The notes: a model not told the origin generated them from the sequence alone. DNA of 64,000 bases from Nematostella vectensis (GCF_932526225.1 NC_064046.1:15141408-15205407); one strand, 5' to 3'; positions 12,801-28,500 are shown, counted from the stretch's first letter. A program made the numbers and translations.

Positions 12801-14185
12801 AAAAATGTCCCTATACCTTCTTTTTATGTCATGACACACCCAGAACAGTATAATTAAGTATCGAGATTTAAAAAAAAAAAATAAAGAAAAAAAATAGGCT
12901 ATCAGCGGGAATCGAACCCGGGTCGCTGCGTTAGTAGTCAAGTGCCCGCAACGAAAGACTAACGTGGCATTGCTGAAGGGAATTGTAATGAAAATTACTT
13001 TTAATACTATTGGTATCGTAAACTATCCCAAGCAAAGTCACCATCGGACTGGAGGTTACATTCGGGAAAAGCTTCAGGGTTACATTCGGGAATTTGTTTT
13101 ACGAGTGTAACCACCAAAAGGTTACAATCGATAATTTTTTTTCCGAATGTAAATTCCAAAAAGTAACATTAGGAAACATAAAACAGTATACTCGGAAAAA
13201 AGGTATATCAATCTATCGAGCGCTATGCTCTATGTTAGAATCTACCTTATCAAGTTATCCAAGGAATCTAGTTAGTTCTTGTGTTCATAAAATATGTACA
13301 GGATCCTGAACAAATCATGAGCACATCAAAGATGCTGAGAGTACAAAAAAATGTCCCTATACCTTCTTTTTATGTCATGACACACCCAGAACAGTATAAT
13401 TAAGTATCGATATTTAAAAAAAAAATAAAAAAAAAAAAAATAGGTTATCAGCGGGAATCGAACCCGGGTCGCTGCGTTAGTAGTCAAGTGCCCGCAACGA
13501 AAGACTAACGTGGCATTGCTGAAGGGAATTGTAATGAAAATTACTTTTAATACTATTGGTATCGTAAACTATCCCAAGCAAAGTCACCATCGGACTGGAA
13601 GTTACATTCAGGAAAAGCTTCAGGGTTACATTCGGGAATTTGTTTTACGAGTGTAACCTCCAAAAGATTACAATCGATAAATTTTTTTCCGAATGTAAAT
13701 TCCAAAAAGTAACATTAGGAAAAATAAAGCAGTATACTCGGAAAAAAAGGTATATCAATCTATCGAGCGCTATGCTCTATGTTAGAATCTACTTAATCAA
13801 GTTATTCAAGGAATCTAGTTAGTTCTTGTGTGCATAAAATATGTACAGGATCCTGAACAAAGCATGAGCACATCAAAGATGCTGTGAGTACATAAAAATG
13901 TCCCTATACCTTCTTTTTATGTCATGACACACCAAGAACAGTATAATTAAGTATCGATATTTAAAAAAAAAAAAATAAAGAAAAAAAAATAGGCTATCAG
14001 CGGGAATCGAACCCAGGTCGCTGCGTTAGTAGTCAAGTGCCCGCAACGAAAGACTAACGTGGCATTGCTGAAGAGAATTGCAATGAAAATTACTTTTAAT
14101 ACTATTGGTATCGTAAACTATCCCAAGCAAAGTCACCATCGGGCTGGAGGTTACATTCGGGAAAAGCTTCAGGGTTACATTCGGG
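9814..14185. repeat. Higher-order repeat: 4-monomer unit duplicated
   Basis: The four monomers starting at 9814 recur at 12000 with a constant offset of about 2186 bp. Shared private variants include CCCGGGTGGC in the tRNA-like module (10184 and 12369) and TTACCTTCG before the motif cluster. Confidence 0.7.
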
Positions 14186-14186
14186 A

Positions 14187-15102
14187 ATTTGTTTTACGAG
14201 TGTAACCTCCAAAAGGTTACAATCGATAGTTTTTTTTTTCGAATGTAAATTCCAAAAAGTAACATTAGGAAAAATAAAACAGTATACTCGGAAAAAAAAG
14301 GTATATCAATCTATCGAGCGCTATGCTCTTTGTTAGAATCTACTTAATCAAGTTATTCAAGGAATCTAGTTAGTTCTTGTGTGCATAAAATATGTACAGG
14401 ATCCTGAACAAAGCATGAGCACATCAAAGATGCTGAGAGTACATAAAAATGTCCCTATACCTTCTTTTTATGTCATGACACACCAAGAACAGTATGATTA
14501 AGTATCGATATTTAAAAAAAAAAAAAAAATAAAATAAAGAAAAAAAAGTAAGCTATCAGCGGGAATCGAACCTCCAAAAGGTTGCAATCGATATTTTTTT
14601 TCCGAATGTAAATTCCAAAAATTAACATTAGGAAAAATAAAACAGTATACTCGGAAAAAAAGGTATATCAATCTATCGAGCGTTATGCTCTATGTTAGAA
14701 TCTACTTAATCAAGTTATTCAAGGAATCTAGTTAGTTCTTGTGTGCATAAAATATGTACAGGATCCTGAACATAGCATGAGCACATCAAAGATGCTGAGA
14801 GTACATAAAAATGTCCCTATACCTTCTTTTTATGTCATAACACACCAAGAACAGTATAATTGAGTATCGATATTTAAAAAAAAAAAAAATAAAGAAAAAA
14901 AAATAGGCTATCAGCGGGAATCGAACCCAGGTCGCTGCGTTAGTAGTCAAGTGCCCGCAACGAAAGACTAACGTGGCATTGCTGAAGAGAATTGCAATGA
15001 AAATTACTTTTAATACTATTGGTATCGTAAACTATCCCAAGCAAAGTCACCATCGGGCTGGAGGTTACATTCGGGAAAAGCTTCAGGGTTACATTCGGGA
15101 AT
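14187..15102. repeat. Deleted monomer in array 1
   Basis: At 14569-14572 the T-arm sequence GAATCGAACC runs straight into CTCCAAAAGG, which normally follows GTGTAACC in the next monomer. About 194 bp are missing: the rest of the tRNA-like module, the linker and the motif cluster. Both parent sequences share AACC at the break, so a 4-bp microhomology deletion is likely. Confidence 0.8.
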
Positions 15103-18100
15103 TTGTTTTACGAGTGTAACCTCCAAAAGGTTACAATCGATAGTTTTTTTTTCGAATGTAAATTCCAAAAAGTAACATTAGGAAAAATAAAACAGTATAC
15201 TCGGAAAAAAAGGTATATCAATCTATCGAGCGCTATGCTCTATTTTAGAATCTACTTAATCAAGTTATTCAAGGAATCTAGTTAGATCTTGTGTGCATAA
15301 AATATGTACAGGATCCTGAACAAAGCATGAGCACATCAAAGACGCTGAGAGTACATAAAAATATCCCTATACCTTCTTTTTATGTTATGACACACCAAGA
15401 ACAGTATTATTAAGTATCGATATTTAAAAAAAAAAATAAAGAAAAAAATAGGCTATCAGCGGGAATCGAACCCAGGTCGCTGCGTTAGTAGTCAAGTGCC
15501 CGCAATGAAAGACTAACGTGGCATTGCTGAAGGGAATTGCAATGAAAATTACTTTTAATACTATTGGTATCGTAAACTATCCCAAGCAAAGTCATCATCG
15601 GGCTGGAGGTTACATTCGGGAAAAGCTTCAGGGTTACATTCGGGAATTTGTTTTACGAGTGTAACCTCCAAAAGGTTACAATCGATAGTTTTTTTTTTCG
15701 AATGTAAATTCCAAAAAGTAACATTAGGAAAAATAAAGCAGTATACTCGGAAAAAAAGGTATATCAATCTATCGAGCGCTATGCTCTATGTTAGAATCTA
15801 CTTAATCAAGTTATTCAAGGAATCTAGTTAGTTCTTGTGTGCATAAAATATGTACAGGATCCTGAACAAAGCATGAGCACATCAAAGATGCTGAGAGTAC
15901 ATAAAAATGTCCCTATACCTTCTTTTTATGTCATGACACACCAAGAACAGTATAATTAAGTATCGATATTTAAAAAAAAAATAAAGAAAAAAAAAATAGG
16001 CTATCAGCGAGAATCGAACCCGGGTCGCTGCGTTAGTAGTCAAGTGCCCGCAACAAAAGACTAACGTGGCATTGCTGAAGGGAATTGTAACGAAAGTTAC
16101 TTTTAATACTATTGGTATCGTAAACTATCCCAAGCAAAGTCACCATCGGACTGGAGGTTACATTCGGGAAAAGCTTCAGGGTTACATTCGGAAATTTGTT
16201 TTACGAGAGTAACCTCCAAAAGGTTACAATCGATAATTTTTTTTCCGAATGTAAATTCCAAAAAGTAACATTAGGAAAAATAAAACAGTATACTCGAAAA
16301 AAAAGGTATATCAATCTATCGAGCGTTATGCTCTATGTTAGAATCTACTTAATCAAGTTATCCAAGGAATCTAGTTAGTTCTTGTGTGCATAAAATATGT
16401 ACAGGATCCTGAACAAAGCATGCTCACATCAAAGATGATGAGAGTACATAAAAATGTCCCTATACCTTCTTTTTATGTCATGACACATCAAACACAGTAT
16501 AATTAAGTATCGATATTTAAAAAAAAAATAAAGAACAAAAAATAGGCTATCAGCGGGAATCGAACCCGGGTCGCTGCGTTAGTAGTCAAGTGCCCGCAAC
16601 GAAAGACTAACGTGGCATTGCTGAAGGGAATTGTAATGAAAATTACTTTTAATACTATTGGTATCGTAAACTATTCCAAGCAAAGTCACCATCGGACTGG
16701 AGGTTACATTCGGGAAAAGCTTCAGGGTTACATTCGGGAATTTGTTTTACAAGTGTAACCTCCAAAAGGTTACAATCGATAGTTTTTTTTTTCGAATGTA
16801 AATTCCAAAAAGTAACATTAGGAAAAATAAAACAGTATACTCGGAAAAAAAGGTATATCAATCTATCGAGCGCTATGCTCTATTTTAGAATCTACTTAAT
16901 CAAGTTATTCAAGGAATCTAGTTAGTTCTTGTGTGCATAAAATATGTACAGGATCCTGAACAAAGCATGAGCACATCAAAGACGCTGAGAGTACATAAAA
17001 ATGTCCCTATACCTTCTTTTTATGTCATGACACACCCAGAACAGTATAATTAAGTATCGAGATTTAAAAAAAAAAATAAAGAAAAAAAATAGGCTATCAG
17101 CGGGAATCGAACCCGGGTCGCTGCGTTAGTAGTCAAATGCCCGCAAAGAAAGACTAACGTGGCATTGCTGAAGAGAATTGCAATGAAAATTACTTTTAAT
17201 ACTATTGGTATCGTAAACTATCCCAAGCAAAGTCACCATCGGGCTGGAGGTTACATTCGGGAAAAGCTTCAGGGTTACATTCGGGAATTTGTTTTACGAG
17301 TGTAACCTCCAAAAGGTTACAATCGATAGTTTTTTTTTCGAATGTAAATTCCAAAAAGTAACATTAGGAAAAATAAAACAGTATACTCGGAAAAAAAGGT
17401 ATATCAATCTATCGAGCGCTATGCTCTATTTTAGAATCTACTTAATCAAGTTATTCAAGGAATCTAGTTAGATCTTGTGTGCATAAAATATGTACAGGAT
17501 CCTGAACAAAGCATGAGCACATCAAAGACGCTGAGAGTACATAAAAATATCCCTATACCTTCTTTTTATGTTATGACACACCAAGAACAGTATTATTAAG
17601 TATCGATATTTAAAAAAAAAAATAAAGAAAAAAATAGGCTATCAGCGGGAATCGAACCCAGGTCGCTGCGTTAGTAGTCAAGTGCCCGCAATGAAAGACT
17701 AACGTGGCATTGCTGAAGGGAATTTCAATGAAAATTACTTTTAATACTATTGGTATCGTAAACTATCCCAAGCAAAGTCATCATCGGGCTGGAGGTTACA
17801 TTCGGGAAAAGCTTCAGGGTTACATTCGTGAATTTGTTTTACGAGTGTAACCTCCAAAAGGTTACAATCGATAGTTTTTTTTTTCGAATGTAAATTCCAA
17901 AAAGTAACATTAGGAAAAATAAAACAGTATACTCGGAAAAAAAGGTATATCAATCTATCGAACGCTATGCTCTATTTTAGAATCTACTTAATCAAGTTAT
18001 CCAAAGAATCTAGTTAGTTCTTGTGTGCATAAAATATGTACAGGATCCTGAACAAAGCATGCTCACATCAAAGATGATGAGAGTACATAAAAATGTCCCT

Positions 18101-21100
18101 ATACCTTCTTTTTATGTCATGACACATCAAACACAGTATAATTAAGTATCGATATTTAAAAAAAAAATAAAGAACAAAAAATAGGCTATCAGCGGGAATC
18201 GAACCCGGGTCGCTGCGTTAGTAGTCAAGTGCCCGCAACGAAAGACTAACGTGGCATTGCTGAAGGGAATTGTAATGAAAATTACTTTTAATACTATTGG
18301 TATCGTAAACTATTCCAAGCAAAGTCACCATCGGACTGGAGGTTACATTCGGGAAAAGCTTCAGGGTTACATTCGGGAATTTGTTTTACAAGTGTAACCT
18401 CCAAAAGGTTACAATCGATTGTTTTTTTTTTCGAATGTAAATTCCAAAAAGTAACATTAGGAAAAATAAAACAGTATACTCGGAAAAAAAGGTATATCAA
18501 TCTATCGAGCGCTATGCTCTATTTTAGAATCTACTTAATCAAGTTATTCAAGGAATCTAGTTAGTTCTTGTGTGCATAAAATATGTACAGGATCCTGAAC
18601 AAAGCATGAGCACATCAAAGACGCTGAGAGTACATAAAAATGTCCCTATACCTTCTTTTTATGTCATGACACACCAAGAACAGTATTATTAAGTATTGAT
18701 ATTTAAAAAAAAATAAAGAAAAAAAATAGGCTATCAGCGGGAATCGAACCCGGGTCGCTGCGTTAGTAGTCAAGTGCCCGCAACGAAAGACTAACGTGGC
18801 ATTGCTGAAGGGAATTGCAATGAAAATTACTTTTAATACTATTGGTATCGTAAACTATCCCAAGCAAAGTCACCATCGGGCTGGAGGTTACATTCGGAAA
18901 AGCTTCAGGGTTACATTCGGGAATTTGTTTTACGAGTGTAACCTCCAAAAGGTTACAATCGATAGTTTTTTTTCGAATGTAAATTCCAAAAAGTAACATT
19001 AGGAAAAATAAAACAGTATACTCGGAAAAAATGGTATATCAATCTATCGAGCGCTATGCTCTATTTTAGAATCTACTTAATCAAGTTATCCAAGGAATCT
19101 AGTTAGTTCTTGTGTGCATAAAATATGTACAGGATCCTGAACAAAGCATGAGCACATCAAAGATGATGAGAGTACATAAAAATGTCCCTATACCTTCTTT
19201 TTATGTCATGACACACCAAACACAGTATAATTAAGTATCGATATTTAAAAAAAAAATAAAGAACAAAAAATAGGCTATCAGCGGGAATCGAACCCGGGTC
19301 GCTGCGTTAGTAGTCAAGTGCCCGCAACGAAAGACTAACGTGGCATTGCTGAAGGGAATTGTAATGAAAATTACTTTTAATACTATTGGTATCGTAAACT
19401 ATCCCAAGCAAAGTCACCATCGGACTGGAGGTTACATTCGGGAGAAGCTTCAGGGTTACATTCGGGAATTCGTTTTACGAGTGTAACCTCCAAAAGGTTA
19501 CAATCGATAGTTTTTTTTTTCGAATGTAAATTCCAAAAAGTAACATTAGGAAAAATAAAACAGTATACTCGGAAAAAAAGGTATATCAATCTATCGAGCG
19601 CTATGCTCTATTTTAGAATCTACTTAATCAAGTTATTCAAGGAATCTAGTTAGTTCTTGTGTGCATAAAATATGTACAGGATCCTGAACAAAGCATGAGC
19701 ACATCAAAGACGCTGAGAGTACATAAAAATGTCCCTATACCTTCTTTTTATGTCATGACACACCAAGAACAGTATTATTAAGTATCGATATTTAAAAAAA
19801 AATAAAGAAAAAAAATAGGCTATCAGCTAGAATCGAACCCAGGTCGCTGCGTTAGTAGTCAAGTGCCCGCAACGAAAGACTAACGTGGCATTGCTGAAGG
19901 GAATTGCAATGAAAATTACTTTTAATACTATTGGTATCGTAAACTATCCCAAGCAAAGTCACCATCGGGCTGGAGGTTACATTCGGGAAAAGCTTCAGGG
20001 TTACATTCGGGAATTTGTTTTACGAGTGTAACCTCCAAAAGGTTACAATCGATAGTTTTTTTTTCGAATGTAAATTCCAAAAAGTAACATTAGGAAAAAT
20101 AAAACAGTATACTCGGAAAAAAAGGTATATCAATCTATCGAGCGCTATGCTCTATTTTAGAATCTACTTAATCAAGTTATCCAAAGAATCTAGTTAGTTC
20201 TTGTGTGCATAAAATATGTACAGGATCCTGAACAAAGCATGAGCACATCAAAGATGATGAGAGTACATAAAAATGTCCCTATACCTTCTTTTTATGTCAT
20301 GACACACCAAGAACAGTATAATTAAGTATCGATATTTAAAAAAAAAAATAAAGAACAAAAAATAGGCTATCAGCGGGAATCGAACCCGGGTCGCTGCGTT
20401 AGTAGTCAAGTGCCCGCAATGAAAGACTAACGTGGCATTGCTGAAGGGAATTGTAATGAAAATTACTTTTAATACTATTGGTATCGTAAACTATCCCAAG
20501 CAAAGTCACCATCGGACTGAAGGTTACATTCGGGAAAAGCTTCAGGGTTACATTCGGGAATTTGTTTTACGAGTGTAACCTCCAAACGGTTACAATCGAT
20601 TTTTTTTTTTTCCGAATGTAAATTCCAAAAAGTAACAATAGGAAAAATAAAACAGTATACTCGGAAAAAAAGGTATATCAATCTATCGAGCGCTATGCTC
20701 TATCTTAGAATCTACTTAATCAAGTTATCCAAGGAATCTAGTTAGTTCTTGTGTGCATAAAATATGTACAGGATCCTGAACAAAGCATGAGCACATCAAA
20801 GATGCTGAGAGTACATAAAAATGTCCCTATACCTTCTTTTTATGTCATGACACACCAAGAACAGTATAATTAAGTATCGATATTTAAAAAAAAAATTAAG
20901 AAAAAAAATAGGCTATCAGCAGGAATCGAACCTGGGTCGCTGCGTTAGTAGTCAAGTGCCCGCAACGAAAGGCTACAAGGCATTTCTGAAGGGAATTGTA
21001 ATGAAAATTACTTTTAATACTATTGGTATCCTAAACTATCCCAAGCAAAAACACCATCGGACTGGAGGTTACATTCGGGAAAAGCTTCAGTGTTACATTC

Positions 21101-22599
21101 GGGAATTTGTTTTACGAGTGTAACCTCCAAAAGGTTACAATCGATAATTTTTTTTCCAAATGTAAATTCCAAAAGGTAACATTAGGAAAAATAAAACAGT
21201 ATACTCGGAAAAAAAGGTATATCAATCTATCGAGCGCTATGCTCTGTTTTAGAATCTACTTAATCAAGTTATCCAAAGAATCTAGTTAGTTCTTGTGTGC
21301 ATAAAATATGTACAGGATCCTGAACAAAGCATGAGCACATCAAAGATGATGAGAGTACATAAAAATGTCCCTATACCTTCTTTTTATGTCATGACACACC
21401 CAGAACAGTACAATTAAGTATCGATATTTAAAAAAAAATATAGAAAAAAAACAGGCTATCAGCGGGAATCGAACCCGGGTAGCTGCGTTAGTAGTCAAGT
21501 GCCCGCAACGAAAGACTAACGTGGCATTGCTGAAGGGAATTTTAATGAAAATTACTTTTAATACTATTGGTATCGTAAACTATCCCAAGCAAAGTCACCA
21601 TCGGACTGGAGGTTACATTCGAGAAAAGCTTCAGGGTTACATTCGGGAATTTGTTTTACGAGTGTAACCTCCAAAAGGTTACAATCGATAAATTTTTTTC
21701 CGAATGTAAATTCCAAAAAGTAACATTAGGAAAAATAAAACAGTATACTCGGAAAAAAAGGTATATCAATCTATCGAGCGCTATGCTCTGTGTTAGAATC
21801 TATTTGATCAAGTTATCCAAGGAATCTAGTTAGTTCTTGTGTGCATAAAATATGTACAGGATCCTGAACAAAGCATGAGCACATCAAAGATGCTGAGAGT
21901 ACATAAAAATGTCCCTATACCTTCTTTTTATGTCATGACACACCCAGAACAGTATAATTAAATATCGATATTTTAAAAAAAAATAAAGAAAAAAAAATAG
22001 GCTATCAGCGGGAATCGAACCCGGGTGGCTGCGTTAGTAGTCAAGTGCACGCAACGAAAGACTAACGTGGCATTGCTGAAGGGAATTGCAATGAAAATTA
22101 CTTTTAATACTATTGGTATCGTAAACTATCCCAAGCAAAGTCACCATCGGGCTGGAGGTTACATTCGGGAAAAGCTTCAGGGTTACATTCGGGAATTTGT
22201 TTTACGAGTGTAACCTCCAAAAGGTTACAATCGATAAATTTTTTTTTTCGAATGTAAATTCCAAAAAGTAACATTAGGAAAAATAAAACAGTATACTCGG
22301 AAAAAAAGGTATATCAATCTATCGAGCGCCATGCTCTATGTTAGAATCTACTTAATCAAGTTATTCCAGGAATCTAGTTAGTTCTTGTGTGCATAAAATA
22401 TGTACAGGATCCTGAACAAAGCATGAGCACATCAAATATGCTGAGAGTACATAAAAATGTCCCTATACCTTCTTTTTATGTCATGACACACCAAGCACAG
22501 TATAATTATGTATCGATATTTAAAAAAAATAAAATAAAGAAAAAAAAATAGGCTATCAGCGGGAATCGAACCCAGGTCGCTGCGTTAGTAGTCAAGTGC

Positions 22600-25500
22600 C
22601 CGCAACGAAAGACTAACGTGGCATTGCTGAAGAGAATTGCAATGAAAATTACTTTTAATACTATTGGTATCGTAAACTATCCCAAGCAAAGTCACCATCG
22701 GGCTGGAGGTTACATTCGGGAAAAGCTTCAGGGTTACATTCGGGAATTTGTTTTACGAGTGTAACCTCCAAAAGGTTACAATCGATAGTTTTTTTTTCGA
22801 ATGTAAATTCCTAAAAGTAACATTAGGAAAAATAAAACAGTATACTCGGAAAAAAAGGTATATCAATCTATCGAGCGCTATGCTCTATTTTAGAATCTAC
22901 TTAATCAAGTTATTCATGGAATCTAGTTAGTTCTTGTGTGCATAAAATATGTACAGGATCCTGAACAAAGCATGAGCACATCAAAGACGCTGAGAGTGCA
23001 TAAAAATGTCCCTATACCTTCTTTTTATGTCATGACACACCAAGAACAGTATCATTAAGTATCGATATTAAAAAAAAAAAAAAATAAAGAAAAAAAAATA
23101 GGCTATCAGCGGGAATCGAACCCAGGTCGCTGCGTTAGTAGTCAAGTGCCCGCAACGAAAGTCTAACGTGGCATTGCTGAAGGGAATTGCAATGAAAATT
23201 ACTTTTAATACTATTGGTATCGTAAACTATCCCAAGCAAAGTCACCATCGGGCTGGAGGTTACATTCGGGAAAAGCTTCAGGGTTACATTCGGGAATTTG
23301 TTTTACGAGTGTAACCTCCAAAAGGTTACAATCGATAGTTTTTTTTTTTCGAATGTAAATTCCAAAAAGTAACATTAGGAAAAATAAAACAGTATACTCG
23401 GAAAAAAAGGTATATCAATCTATCAAGCGCTATGCTCTATTTTAGAATCTACTTAATCAAGTTATCCAAAGAATCTAGTTAGTTCTTGTGTGCATAAAAT
23501 ATGTACAGGATCCTGAACAAAGCATGAGCACATCAAAGATGCTGAGAGTACATAAAAATGTCCCTATACCTTCTTTTTATGTCATGACACACCAAGAACA
23601 GTATAATTAAGTATCGATATTTTAAAAAAAAAAATAAAGAAAAAAAAAAATAGGCTATCAGCGGGAATCGAAACCAGGTCGCTGCGTTAGTAGTCAAGTG
23701 CCCGCAACGAAAGACTAACGTGGCATTGCTGAAGGGAATTGTAATGAAAATTACTTTTAATACTATTGGTATCGTAAACTATCCCAAGCAAAGTCACCAT
23801 CGGACTGGAGGTTACATTCGGGAAAAGCTTCAGGGTTACATTCGGGAATTTGTTTTACGAGTGTAACCACCAAAAGGTTACAATCGATAATTTTTTTTCC
23901 GAATGTAAATTCCAAAAAGTAACATTAGGAAAAATAAAGCAGTATACTCGGAAAAAAAGGTATATCAATCTATCGAGCGCTATGCTCTATGTTAGAATCT
24001 ACTTAATCAAGTTATTCAAGGAATCTAGTTAGTTCTTCTGTGCATAAAATATGTACAGGATCCTGAACAAAGCATGAGCACATCAAAGATGCTGTGAGTA
24101 CATAAAAATGTCCCTATACCTTCTTTTTATGTCATGACACACCAAGAACAGTATAATTAAGTATCGATATTTAAAAAAAAAAATAAAGAAAAAAAAATAG
24201 GCTATCAGCGGGAATCTAACCCAGGTCGCTGCGTTGGTAGTCAAGTGCCCGCAACAAAAGACTAACGTGGCATTGCTGAAGGGAATTGCAATGAAAATTA
24301 CTTTTAATACTATTGGTATCGTAAACTATCCCAAGCAAAGTCACCATCGGGCTGGAGGTTACATTCCGGAGAAGCTTCAGGGTTACATTCGGGATTTGTT
24401 TTACGAGTGTAACCTCCAAAAGGTTACAATCGATAGTTTTTTTTCGAATGTAAATTCCAAAAAGTAACATTAGGAAAAATAAAACAGTATACTCGGAAAA
24501 AAAGGTATATCAATCTATCGAGCGCTATGCTCTATTTTAGAATCTACTTAATCAAGTTATTCAAGGAATCTAGTTAGTTCTTGTGTGCATAAAATATGTA
24601 CAGGATCCTGAACAAAGCATGAGCACATCAAAGATGCTGAGAGTACATAAAAATGTCCCTATACCTTCTTTTTATGTCATGACACACCAAGAACAGTATA
24701 ATTAAGTATCGATATTTAAAAAAAAAATAAAGAACAAAAAATAGGCTATCAGCGGGAATCGAACCCGGGTCGCTGCGTTAGTAGTCAAGTGCCCGCAACG
24801 AAAGACTAACGTGGCATTGCTGAAGGGAATTGAAATGAAAATTATTTTTAATACTATTGGTATCGTAAACTATCCCAAGCAAAGTCACCATCGGACTGGA
24901 GGTTACATTCGGGAAAAGCTTCAGGGTTACATTCGGGAATTTGTTTTACGAGTGTAACCACCAAAAGGTTACAATCGATAATTTTTTTTCCGAATGTAAA
25001 TTCCAAAAAGTAACATTAGGAAACATAAAACAGTATACTCGGAAAAAAAGGTATATCAATCTATCGAGCGCTATGCTCTATTTTAGAATCTACTTAATCA
25101 AGTTATCCAAAGAATCTAGTTAGTTCTTGTGTGCATAAAATATGTACAGGATCCTGAACAAAGCATGAGCACATCAAAGATGATGAGAGTACATAAAAAT
25201 GTCCCTATACCTTCTTTTTATGTCATGACACACCCAGAACAGTATATTTAAGTATCGATATTTAAAAAAATAATAAAGAAAAAAAATAGGCTATCAGCGG
25301 GAATCGAACCCGGGTCGCTGCGTTAGTAGTCAAGTGCCCGCAACGAAAGACTAACGTGGCATTGCTGAAGGGAATTTTAATGAAAATTACTTTTAATACT
25401 ATTGGTATCGTAAACTATCCCAAGCAAAGTCACCATCGGACTGGAGGTTACATTCGGGAAAAGCTTCAGGATTACATTCGGGAATTTGTTTTACGAGAGT

Positions 25501-28500
25501 AACCTCCAAAAGGTTACAATCGATAATTTTTTTACCGAATGTAAATTCCAAAAAGTAACATTAGGAAAAATAAAACAGTATACTCGGAAAAAAAGGTATA
25601 TCAATCTATCGAGCGCTATGCTCTATGTTAGAATCTACTTAATCAAGTTATCCAAGGAATCTAGTTAGTTCTTGTGTTCATAAAATATGTACAGGATCCT
25701 GAACAAAGCATGAGCACATCAAAGATGCTGAGAGTACAAAAAAATGTCCCTATACCTTCTTTTTATGTCATGACACACCCAGAACAGTATAATTAAATAT
25801 CGATATTTTAAAAAAAAATAAAGAAAAAAAAATAGGCTATCAGCGGGAATCGAACCCGGGTGGCTGCGTTAGTAGTCAAGTGCCCGCAACGAAAGACTAA
25901 CGTGGCATTGCTGAAGGGAATTGTAATGAAAATTACTTTTAATACTATTGGTATCGTAAACTATCCCAAGCAAAGTCACCATCGGACTGGAGGTTACATT
26001 CGGGAAAAGCTTCAGGGTTACATTCGGGAATTTGTTTTACGAGTGTAACCTCCAAAAGGTTACAATCGATAAATTTTTTTACGAATGTAAATTCCAAAAA
26101 GTAACATTAGGAAAAATAAAACAGTATACTCGGAAAAAAAGGTATATCAATCTATCGAGCGCCATGCTCTATGTTAGAATCTACTTAATCAAGTTATTCA
26201 AGGAATCTAGTTAGTTCTTGTGTGCATAAAATATGTACAGGATCCTGAACAAAGCATGAGCACATCAAAGATGCTGAGAGTACATAAAAATGTCCCTATA
26301 CCTTCTTTTTATGTCATGACACACCAAGAACAGTATAATTAAGTATCGATATTTAAAAAAAAAATAAAGAAAAAAAAAATAGGCTATCAGCGGGAATCGA
26401 ACCCAGGTCGCTGCGTTAGTAGTCAAGTGCCCGCAACGAAAGACTAACGTGGTATTGCTGAAGGGAATTGCAATGAAAATTACTTTTAATACTATTGGTA
26501 TCGTAAACTATCCCAAGCAAAGTCACCATCGGGCTGGAGGTTACATTCGGGAAAAGCTTCAGGGTTACATTCGGGAATTTGTTTTACGAGTGTAACCTCC
26601 AAAAGGTTACAATCGATAGTTTTTTTTTTCGAATGTAAATTCCAAAAAGTAACATTAGGAAAAATAAAACAGTATACTCGGAAAAAAAGGTATATCAATC
26701 TATCGAGCGCTATGCTCTTTGTTAGAATCTACTTAATCAAGTTATTCAAGGACTCTAGTTAGTTCTTGTGTGCATAAAATATGTACAGGATCCTGAACAA
26801 AGCATGAGCACATCAAAGATGCTGAGAGTATAAAAATGTCCCTATACCTTCTTTTTATGTAATGACACACCAAGCACAGTATAATTATGTATCGATATTT
26901 AAAAAAAATAAAATAAAGTTAAAAAATAGGCTATCAGCGGGAATCGAACCCAGGTCGCTGCGTTAGTAGTCAAGTGCCCGCAACGAAAGTCTAACGTGGC
27001 ATTGCTGAAGGGAATTGCAATGAAAATTACTTTTAATACTATTGGTATCGTAAACTATCCCAAGCAAAGTCACCATCGGGCTGGAGGTTACATTCGGGAA
27101 AAGCTTCAGGGTTACATTCGGGAATTTGTTTTACGAGTGTAACCTCCAAAAGGTTACAATCGATAGTTTTTTTTTTTCGAATGTAAATTCCAAAAAGTAA
27201 CATTAGGAAAAATAAAACAGTATACTCGGAAAAAAAGGTATATCAATCTATCGAGCGCTATGCTCTATTTTAGAATCTACTTAATCAAGTTATCCAAAGA
27301 ATCTAGTTAGTTCTTGTGTGCATAAAATATGTACAGGATCCTGAACAAAGCATGAGCACATCAAAGATGATGAGAGTACATAAAAATGTCCCTATACCTT
27401 CTTTTTATGTCATGACACACCAAGAACAGTATAATTAAGTATCGATATTTAAAAAAAAAATAAAGAACAAAAAAAAAGGGTTTTAGCGGGAATCGAACCC
27501 GGGTCGCTGCGTTAGTAGTCAAGTGCCCGCAACGAAAGACTAACGTGGCATTGCTGAAGGGAATTGTAATGAAAATTACTTTTAATACTATTGGTATCGT
27601 AAACTATCCCAAGCAAAGTCACCATCGGACTGGAGGTTACATTCGGGAAAAGCTTCAGGGTTACATTCGGGAATTTGTTTTACGAGTGTAACCACCAAAA
27701 GGTTACAATCGATAATTTTTTTTCCGAATGTAAATTCCAAAAAGTAACATTAGGAAAAATAAAGCAGTATACTCGGAAAAAAAGGTATATCAATCTATCG
27801 AGCGCTATGCTCTATGTTAGAATCTACTTAATCAAGTTATTCAAGGAATCTAGTTAGTTCTTGTGTGCATAAAATATGTACAGGATCCTGAACAAAGCAT
27901 GAGCACATCAAAGATGCTGTGAGTACATAAAAATGTCCCTATACCTTCTTTTTATGTCATGACACACCAAGAACAGTATAATTAAGTATCGATATTTAAA
28001 AAAAAAAATAAAGAAAAAAAAATAGGCTATCAGCGGTAATCTAACCCAGGTCGATGCGTTGGTAGTCAAGTGCCCGCAACGAAAGACTAACGTGGCATTG
28101 CTGAAGGGAATTGCAATGAAAATTACTTTTAATACTATTGGTATCGTAAACTATCCCAAGCAAAGTCACCATCGGGCTGGAGGTTACATTCCGGAGAAGC
28201 TTCAGGGTTACATTCGGGATTTGTTTTACGAGTGTAACCTCCAAAAGGTTACAATCGATAGTTTTTTTTCGAATGTAAATTCCAAAAAGTAACATTAGGA
28301 AAAATAAAACAGTATACTCGGAAAAAAAGGTATATCAATCTATCGAGCGCTATGCTCTATTTTAGAATCTACTTAATCAAGTTATTCAAGGAATCTAGTT
28401 AGTTCTTGTGTGCATAAAATATGTACAGGATCCTGAACAAAGCATGAGCACATCAAAGATGCTGAGAGTACATAAAAATGTCCCTATACCTTCTTTTTAT

